The position numbers were made by a program, and so were the translations under genes. From Salegentibacter maritimus (GTDB lineage: Bacteria > Bacteroidota > Bacteroidia > Flavobacteriales > Flavobacteriaceae), in contig NZ_JAEHOK010000020.1 in the NCBI RefSeq assembly GCF_016236915.1, positions 1 through 60,558 of the forward strand: a stretch of DNA of 60,558 bases, read 5' to 3'. Shown here piece by piece: positions 55,224 to 60,558 of this stretch. Position 1 is the stretch's first letter. Each line of letters begins with the position of its first letter. Under the pieces are notes generated by a model. That model did no database searches and had not been told where the DNA came from. It saw nothing but the letters and a program-made list of their open reading frames with translations.

Positions 55224-57107
55224 TTACAAGGTTTCCTCCAACCATTTAAAGAATTCTTTTTGCCAGATGATTCCGTTTTGCGGGCTTAAAATCCAGTGGT
55301 TTTCCATAGGAAAATAAAGCAACTTGCTTTTTAAACCTCTTAGCTGGGCTGCCTGAAAAGCTTCCAATCCCTGCCCAATAGGAACTCTAAAATCTTTACC
55401 TCCCTGAATAATTAGCATAGGTGCATTCCACTTTTCAACAAAATTAATAGGATTAAATTCGGTGTAAGCTTTAGGGCTTGGCGTTTGCCAATATGGGCCT
55501 CCCATATCTTTATTTACAAAGAACAACTCTTCTGTAGTACCATACATGCTACGCGTATTAAAAATACCATCGTGAGCAATAAAAGTTTTAAAACGATTAT
55601 CGTGATGACCTGCCAGGTAATACACCGAATAACCACCATAACTTGCACCCACTGCGCCTATTCTGTCTTTATCTATAAAGTCTTCTTTACTCACTTCGTC
55701 TATTGCCGAAAGATAATCTTTCATATTTTGGCCACCCCAATCGCCGCTTATTTGTTCATTCCAGGCTACACCGTGACCCGGCATTCCACGTCGATTTGGT
55801 GCAACCACAATATAACCATTGGCAGCCATTAACTGAAAATTCCATCTAAAAGAATAAAACTGCGATAGTGGAGATTGTGGTCCCCCCTGTAAATAAAGAA
55901 GTGCCGGATACTTTTTATTTGGATCAAAATCTGGCGGATATATTACCCAGGTAAGCATTTCCTTCCCATCGGTGGTTGGGACCATTCTTTTTTCTATCTG
56001 GCTTAATTTGATAGTATCATAAAAACCATCGTTTACATGACTAAGCTGGTCCATCTTTCCGTTTCTAAGATTTACCGTATATATTTCTGAAGCGTGGTTC
56101 ATATCGGTTCTGGTCACCACCATGGTATTATTTGACTGCCCTACCATTGCTGTGATATCGAACTGACCCTGAGTAATTTGTTTAATTTCAGCTGAAGCTT
56201 TTTTAGGAAGATTCACTTCAAATAATTGCTTTGTTCCCGCAATAGGAGCTATAAAGAAAAGTTTCTTTCCATCCTCAGCCCATAAAAAACTACTCACTGT
56301 TCCATCCCATTCTTTGGTAAGATTTAGTTTATGACCATCTCTAAGAACTATAATATCATTCTTATCGGCTTCATAGCCCGGCTCATCCATTTGCAACCAG
56401 GCAAGTGTTCCATCTTTAGATATGGCAGGCGAAGTATCATAACCTTCATTATCATCGGTTAAATTCGTTGTGGTTTTTGAAGCTAAATCGTAAGCATAAA
56501 TATCGGTATTGGTGCTTTCAGCATACTCCCTTCCTTTTACTTTTTTAGAAACATAAAATACCTTGCTACCATCCTGATTCCATATATAATCTTCGGCACC
56601 TCCAAACGGCTGCAAAGGAGTGTCATGCGGCTCTCCTTGCATAATATCCCATTCTTCACCAGTAGAAATATTTTTTACAAATACATGGCTGTACTTACCA
56701 TCTTCCCAGGTGTCCCAATGCCTGTAATTAAGATCATCGTAAATATAGACATCAGACTTTTTCATTTCAGGATAAAAATCGTCTCCATAAACCGGCTGTA
56801 TTTTCACTTCTTTAGAAAATATTTTGTATTCGCCTGAAGGAGATACCTTTGAATCTTTGAAGATACTATCATAATTTGTTACCTGGATTGGCTCACCTCC
56901 TTTAAGAGAAAGCACAAAGGTTTTGGCACTACTGGTATTACTGTTAATATCGTAAGAGCTGCTGGAGTAAATAACCTGCTCTCCATTAGTGGTTAGACCT
57001 ATTGGTGAGATTCGTTTTAGTTCCCATAGTTTTTCTGGAGTCATTGTTTGGCCTGTAGCAGACAGGCATATTCCCGAAAGTATCAGGAAAATATATAGCT
57101 TTTCCAT
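55224..57107 (-). CDS. Exported S9 family prolyl oligopeptidase-type peptidase
   Basis: The 627-residue protein has a signal peptide cleaved near SATGQT. A beta-propeller (about 25-370) is followed by the alpha/beta-hydrolase domain. The nucleophile is in GASYGGYSVYYL. LYLQGGPQSPLSQFYSFRWNF and APNRRGMPGHGVAWNEQ surround the oxyanion side, and the catalytic histidine is in MENHWIL near the C-terminus. It is an acylaminoacyl- or dipeptidyl-peptidase-like enzyme that releases dipeptides or N-acyl residues in the periplasm. It is transcribed convergently with the UvrA-like gene. Confidence 0.92.
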   Translation of the reverse strand: MEKLYIFLILSGICLSATGQTMTPEKLWELKRISPIGLTTNGEQVIYSSSSYDINSNTSSAKTFVLSLKGGEPIQVTNYDSIFKDSKVSPSGEYKIFSKEVKIQPVYGDDFYPEMKKSDVYIYDDLNYRHWDTWEDGKYSHVFVKNISTGEEWDIMQGEPHDTPLQPFGGAEDYIWNQDGSKVFYVSKKVKGREYAESTNTDIYAYDLASKTTTNLTDDNEGYDTSPAISKDGTLAWLQMDEPGYEADKNDIIVLRDGHKLNLTKEWDGTVSSFLWAEDGKKLFFIAPIAGTKQLFEVNLPKKASAEIKQITQGQFDITAMVGQSNNTMVVTRTDMNHASEIYTVNLRNGKMDQLSHVNDGFYDTIKLSQIEKRMVPTTDGKEMLTWVIYPPDFDPNKKYPALLYLQGGPQSPLSQFYSFRWNFQLMAANGYIVVAPNRRGMPGHGVAWNEQISGDWGGQNMKDYLSAIDEVSKEDFIDKDRIGAVGASYGGYSVYYLAGHHDNRFKTFIAHDGIFNTRSMYGTTEELFFVNKDMGGPYWQTPSPKAYTEFNPINFVEKWNAPMLIIQGGKDFRVPIGQGLEAFQAAQLRGLKSKLLYFPMENHWILSPQNGIIWQKEFFKWLEETL

Positions 57108-57277
57108 TGAATAAAAGATTAATTATAAACGGCTATAAAGATACACAGGAAGCGGGAGAAAGTTTAGTATACTAATGAAATATTCTTCTTTTTTGTAAAT
57201 AAGACTTTACATTGAAAATTTTTTGCTAAATTTGTAAAGTAAACATTACATTTAGTAAACTCTTAATTACAACTAAA

Positions 57278-57670
57278 ATGAAAAAAGAACGTAAAAAAAA
57301 CCTTTACAACCTGGCCATTTGGACCTGGACCTGGGTAGCTACTTTGGCAATTGCCACATTTGGGCCTAAGTATATTTGGGACGATCATACTGTTTTAACT
57401 GCTTTGGCGGTTTCAGTAAATTTTGTTCACGGCATTCTAATGATTGTGGCCAACCGAAAAGTGTTTAATGATTTTGATGAGTTGCAGCGGAAAATTCATT
57501 TAGAATCTTTGGCTTTAACATTGGGGTTAGCGGTAGTAGTAGGATTATCGTACTCTCTACTTGAGGTTACCAATCTAATAGCCAATAATGCAGAAATAAG
57601 TTATCTTATAATATTTATAGGTTTAACTTACTTGATACTGGTTACTATAAATACCAGACGCTACGCATGA
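57278..57670 (+). CDS. Four-helix membrane protein paired with a HTH regulator
   Basis: The 130-residue protein has about four hydrophobic helices (WTWTWVATLAIATFGPKYIW, ALAVSVNFVHGILMIVA, LALTLGLAVVVGLSYSLLEV, YLIIFIGLTYLILVTI). Between them is the motif FNDFDELQRKIHLES. Small membrane proteins with a DELQRKI motif and a following XRE regulator are common, and the two probably function together. The role is not known. Its stop overlaps the regulator start by four bases (ATGA). TAAATTTG at 57237-57244 matches the Bacteroidota -7 consensus TAnnTTTG. Confidence 0.8.
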   Translation: MKKERKKNLYNLAIWTWTWVATLAIATFGPKYIWDDHTVLTALAVSVNFVHGILMIVANRKVFNDFDELQRKIHLESLALTLGLAVVVGLSYSLLEVTNLIANNAEISYLIIFIGLTYLILVTINTRRYA

Positions 57671-57864
57671 AAAACAAGTTAAAAGTACTTAGGGCTCAGC
57701 ATAGTTATACACAGGAAGATTTAGCAGATATTATTGGTGTTTCCAGACAAACCATTAATGCCATAGAAAAAGAAAAGTTTGACCCCAGTTTACCTACTGC
57801 TTTTAGAATCTCAAAACTTTTTAAATTACCTATAGAGGCTATTTTCCATTTTGAGGAGTCCTAA
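57667..57864 (+). CDS. XRE-family helix-turn-helix regulator, 65 residues
   Basis: The 65-residue protein is almost entirely a helix-turn-helix domain (LRAQHSYTQEDLADIIGVS, then RQTINAIEKEKFDPSLPTAF). Its C-terminus, KLFKLPIEAIFHFEES, matches the YozG/YgzD-type small regulators that end in I-F-x-F/Y. It probably represses its own operon with the membrane protein. A/T-rich direct repeats of GTAAA lie between the -7 element and the start of the membrane gene and could be the binding site. Confidence 0.9.
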   Translation: MKNKLKVLRAQHSYTQEDLADIIGVSRQTINAIEKEKFDPSLPTAFRISKLFKLPIEAIFHFEES

Positions 57865-57960
57865 TATAGGGTTATATAGATTAAATTGATTCCTAATATT
57901 TTTCTACAAAAACTTTAAAACTTAAGATAATTACTACTTTCATGCTGGTACAAAAAAAGC

Positions 57961-57979
57961 CATCTGAATAAATCAGATG
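57961..57979 (-). terminator. Terminator hairpin of the minus-strand transcript ending at 58011
   Basis: CATCTGA 57961-57967 pairs with TCAGATG 57973-57979 around ATAAA. On the minus strand the stem is followed by GC and a run of seven T. Confidence 0.8.
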
Positions 57980-58010
57980 ACTTTTCACAAACTAACCAAA
58001 ACTAACACTT

Positions 58011-58448
58011 TTAATGTTCTATTATAACTTCAGCATAAACCGGTAAATGATCTGAGGCATATTTTTCATCTATCACTTTATGTAGCTTTACATCTAATTT
58101 ATCCTGAGGATGCTTATAGAAAATAAAGTCTATGACCCGACTGGGGTTATTAACCGGAATTGTAGGCGGGCACGAATTACATGTTCTGGTAAACTCCGAA
58201 TCCATTAAATTAATGGTTTCCGAACCCGAACTTGCATTAAAATCGCCTGCAATTATAATTGGGATAGGTGAAGATTTTGAATGTTCAATTAAACGTTTTA
58301 CTTGTAAAATCCTACTTTTAGATTCTTTTTTATAGTCTAAATGCGTACTTCCAAATAGGATTTCTAAATCTTCAACTTTTACTAAACCAAAAGCTACAAC
58401 CCTATCTTCGGTAGATTCTCCAGGATCATTAGGTAGTTTTAAAGTTTC
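58011..58448 (-). pseudogene. 5'-truncated endonuclease/exonuclease/phosphatase (EEP) gene fragment
   Basis: The minus-strand frame from the in-frame TAG at 58449-58451 to the stop at 58011 encodes 145 residues with the C-terminal half of an EEP domain. It contains GSTHLDYK (catalytic histidine strand), IIIAGDFNASSG (metal and nucleophile support) and SDHLPVYAEV (catalytic Asp-His). The N-terminal half, with its first Asn and Glu metal ligands, is missing. The frame runs directly into the stop region of the DUF1080 gene, with no room for a start. It is therefore a remnant, probably left by a deletion that joined it to the DUF1080 gene. The only ATG, at 58205, would give 64 residues that begin after GDFN. 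Confidence 0.8.
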
Positions 58449-59197
58449 CTAATTTTTATATTTCTAAACCAGGTAAAGCTTCCGTGATCCTGCAATCCAA
58501 TGAAACCAGATTTGGCTTTAGCGTAATCAGGATAATCTTTCCATTTACCTTCTCTTTTTCTTTGCTTCCATTCTTCTGACCAGGGCTCGAACTCTACTGT
58601 TTTTTGACCATTTAACCAATAGGTCACTTTCTCTTCAGTAAACCTGATTCTGGTGGTATTCCATTCCCCCACAGGTCTAAGGTCTTTTTCATCGTAATCA
58701 GAAGCATACATACCATAATCTGCACCGATAGAATTCTTCGGTTTTAATTCATGCGGAAATCCTTTTTGATCAATAATTTGATATTCGGGAGCGACAAAAT
58801 AAGGGGCAGCATAGGCCTCATCTTCTACTACATGATAGAATATTCCACTATTACCTTCAGGTGATATCTTCCATTCCAGATACAATTCAAATTCGCCAAA
58901 CTCTTCTTCACCATATACAATATCACCACCTATATCCCCTCCTTTTCCCAATGATTTTAAGGTTTCGTCTTCTACTACCCATCCCTGTGGAAGTTCCTGT
59001 GCATTAGTGTCATTATACCCACGCCATCCATCAGCATTTTTGCCATCAAAAAGATATTGCCATTCTTCTTTATTACTGGCAGTATCTTCGGCATTTTGCT
59101 TTTCATCAATTACTGCTTCCTTACCCTTATTTTCATCTGCATTTTTACAAGCCATCAAACTTGCTACAAACATTACATTTACTATTATTTTTTTCAT
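58439..59197 (-). CDS. DUF1080 family lipoprotein (3-keto-disaccharide hydrolase domain)
   Basis: The 252-residue protein has a lipobox with Cys at 17 (SLMACKNADE). The DUF1080/concanavalin-like domain follows: EEWQYLFDGKNADGWRGYN, EFGEFELYLEWKISPEGNSGIFYHV, TTRIRFTEEKVTYWLNGQKTVEF and a last strand SFTWFRNIKIRKL. Some family members are reported to cleave 3-keto-glycosides, and the fold is that of carbohydrate-binding jelly rolls. It follows the Gfo/Idh/MocA gene by 17 bases and is probably co-transcribed. The oxidoreductase could make the 3-keto sugar on which it acts. Its stop abuts the truncated EEP fragment. Confidence 0.9.
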   Translation of the reverse strand: MKKIIVNVMFVASLMACKNADENKGKEAVIDEKQNAEDTASNKEEWQYLFDGKNADGWRGYNDTNAQELPQGWVVEDETLKSLGKGGDIGGDIVYGEEEFGEFELYLEWKISPEGNSGIFYHVVEDEAYAAPYFVAPEYQIIDQKGFPHELKPKNSIGADYGMYASDYDEKDLRPVGEWNTTRIRFTEEKVTYWLNGQKTVEFEPWSEEWKQRKREGKWKDYPDYAKAKSGFIGLQDHGSFTWFRNIKIRKL

Positions 59198-59214
59198 CTT
59201 TAAATTATATCAGG

Positions 59215-60558
59215 TTATACTAATTTCATTTTTTCCGGATCCCAGTTTATAAATTCATTCTTTTTATAGCTTTCATTACATAATAAAGCCGGTGCGGCTG
59301 CACGGAACCCAAAAGCAGGATCTTGGGCTACCGAGCCATTTTCACGAATTGCCATAAAGAAATTGGCAAAATGGTCATAATGCGCTCCTTTGTAGCCATC
59401 TTCTGCCCGGTAAACGGTTTCTAAAGGTGGAACCAGTTTTTTACGATCTGGCCTGCCTGAATTTTCTTTTGCTTTTTCTGCCAGGAAAGGATCATCACTT
59501 CCTCCACCGGCATTACGCCTTAAGATAAGGTTATCCCAACCTATGTCCATAGAACCCTTACTTCCTACCAGTTTTAAGAAAGTACTTCCGCTGGTACCGT
59601 CAACAAAATTACAACGCAAGGAAAGGTTAAATGCCGGGTGTTGTTTTGTATCGGGGTAATCAAACATTCCTAAAAGTACATCCGGTACTTCACGCCCGTC
59701 ATCCCAGTGGCGCAATCCACCGGTTGCCGCAATTTTATTGGGGCCATACGAATTGGTAATAAAATGAAGACTGGAGAATAAATGCACAAATAGGTCGCCG
59801 GCCATACCCGTACCGTAGTCAAGGTAATTTCTCCATCTAAAGAACCTTAAAGGGTCAAAAGGCATGTCTTTGCTTATAGAAGTATACTTCTCCCAATCTA
59901 CGGTTTGGGTAGAGGCATCTTTGGGGATTGGATACTGCCAGGCACCCAAGGCCGAATTCCTGGCCCAAAAGCCTTCAGCATAATTAAGCGTTCCTATAGC
60001 ACCAGCTGCCAATAGTTCTCTGGCCTTTTCATTACCCAAAGAAGACATTCCCTGGCTACCTACCATGTAGATTTTTCCAGATTTCTTCCAGGCTTTTATG
60101 ATATCGTTTCCTTCTTCTACACTATGTACCATTGGTTTTTCACAGTACACGTGTTTACCTGCATTAAGCGCATCAACACTCATTTTTTTGTGCCAAAAAT
60201 CGGGGGTGCCAATTATTACCGCGTCAATATCACTGCGGTTTAGCACTTCTTTATAATCTTTGGTAAGGAACAAACTGCTGCCCCAACGTTTTTTAGCATC
60301 TTCTAAACGCCCATCGTATAAATCACATACGGCCACAAGTTCTATATTCTCGTGTTTTAATGCCGTATTGGTATCGGCAACACCCATTCCCCCGGCGCCA
60401 ATTAAAGCGATTTTAAGAACTTTGTTTGTTGAAGTTTTTGCAGCTCTATTCAATAAATTTACTTCTTTCGCTTCTGCAGCAAAACTGGACGGGATTACGG
60501 CCGCAGTTGCGCCCACTATTCCTAAATTCTTAATAAAGGAACGTCTGTTATTTTTCAT
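59215..60558 (-). CDS. Tat-exported Gfo/Idh/MocA family oxidoreductase
   Basis: The 447-residue protein begins with a twin-arginine signal (NRRSFIKNLGIVGATAAV). The Rossmann domain IALIGAGGMGVADTN follows, with TPDFWHKKMSVDALNAGKHVYCEKP, where the lysine is the catalytic residue of the family. The C-terminal domain has an extended Bacteroidota-type insertion and ends with DPAFGFRAAAPALLCNES. It oxidises or isomerises sugars in the periplasm with tightly bound NAD(P). The ATG is the last codon of the window on this strand, so the gene is complete but its upstream region is not visible. Confidence 0.92.
   Translation of the reverse strand: MKNNRRSFIKNLGIVGATAAVIPSSFAAEAKEVNLLNRAAKTSTNKVLKIALIGAGGMGVADTNTALKHENIELVAVCDLYDGRLEDAKKRWGSSLFLTKDYKEVLNRSDIDAVIIGTPDFWHKKMSVDALNAGKHVYCEKPMVHSVEEGNDIIKAWKKSGKIYMVGSQGMSSLGNEKARELLAAGAIGTLNYAEGFWARNSALGAWQYPIPKDASTQTVDWEKYTSISKDMPFDPLRFFRWRNYLDYGTGMAGDLFVHLFSSLHFITNSYGPNKIAATGGLRHWDDGREVPDVLLGMFDYPDTKQHPAFNLSLRCNFVDGTSGSTFLKLVGSKGSMDIGWDNLILRRNAGGGSDDPFLAEKAKENSGRPDRKKLVPPLETVYRAEDGYKGAHYDHFANFFMAIRENGSVAQDPAFGFRAAAPALLCNESYKKNEFINWDPEKMKLV

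Noticed and set aside
58132-58335. 67-residue plus-strand frame
   Set aside because: Antisense to the EEP remnant, whose GDFN and SDHLP motifs support the minus strand.

Overview
The window is a chromosomal segment of a marine or halophilic Flavobacteriaceae (Bacteroidota), probably close to Gramella, Salegentibacter or Zunongwangia. The evidence is a SusC/SusD locus, lipoprotein signals followed by acidic residues, low GC, a class II ribonucleotide reductase, small Bacteroidota-specific proteins and dispersed palindromic intergenic repeats. The genus is inferred from gene content only.

Layout. 1-1.2 kb: an IS110-family element with a long non-coding left end that may encode a bridge RNA. 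1.2-6 kb (minus strand): a 5-oxoprolinase operon pxpABC with an NRAMP-fold transporter lacking the usual metal-binding motifs, and a DUF2891 lipoprotein. 6-11 kb (minus): a ComM-type AAA ATPase, a BadF/BadG-type kinase, gapA and pfkA. 10.8-27.7 kb: a complete maltodextrin/starch locus. On the minus strand are a LacI-type regulator, an MFS disaccharide transporter, beta-phosphoglucomutase, a GH65 phosphorylase, a periplasmic GH13 neopullulanase and a GH13 lipoprotein. Diverging from them on the plus strand are susC, susD, a susE-like gene and a surface GH13 amylase. A palindromic LacI-type operator lies between the two arms. Polymer would be bound and cut at the surface, imported by SusCD, trimmed in the periplasm, carried inward by the MFS protein and split by phosphorolysis to glucose and glucose-6-phosphate. 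The next genes downstream on the same strand are glycolytic.

27.7-31 kb: a structured non-coding region and the B12-dependent ribonucleotide reductase. 31-44.5 kb (mostly minus): a Tat-exported Hyi-like TIM-barrel protein, a degenerate-Nudix regulator, a vSGLT-like sodium/sugar symporter with aldose 1-epimerase, DUF885 and CocE hydrolases, DsbD-TilS and PabB. 44.6-50.3 kb: a fatty acid hydroxylase-type membrane protein, an FMN reductase, a DEVD-box RNA helicase, a LacX-like epimerase, two tiny conserved proteins, DUF4494, and intergenic regions rich in inverted and tandem repeats. 50.6-55.1 kb: a 1498-residue UvrA-related protein with four nucleotide-binding modules in one chain, the most unusual gene here. 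55-60.6 kb: an S9 peptidase, a membrane-protein/HTH pair, a 5'-truncated EEP nuclease fragment, a DUF1080 lipoprotein and a Tat-exported Gfo/Idh/MocA oxidoreductase.

The most interesting points are: (1) the four-module UvrA-like protein, whose degenerate motifs all fall in one predicted composite ATP site and which lacks the UvrB-binding domain; (2) the IS110 element abutting a unit of a dispersed REP-like repeat; (3) several repeat classes, including a nested composite palindrome and a 76-bp tandem repeat before the helicase; (4) the atypical NRAMP protein in the oxoprolinase operon; (5) the structured region ahead of the class II ribonucleotide reductase.
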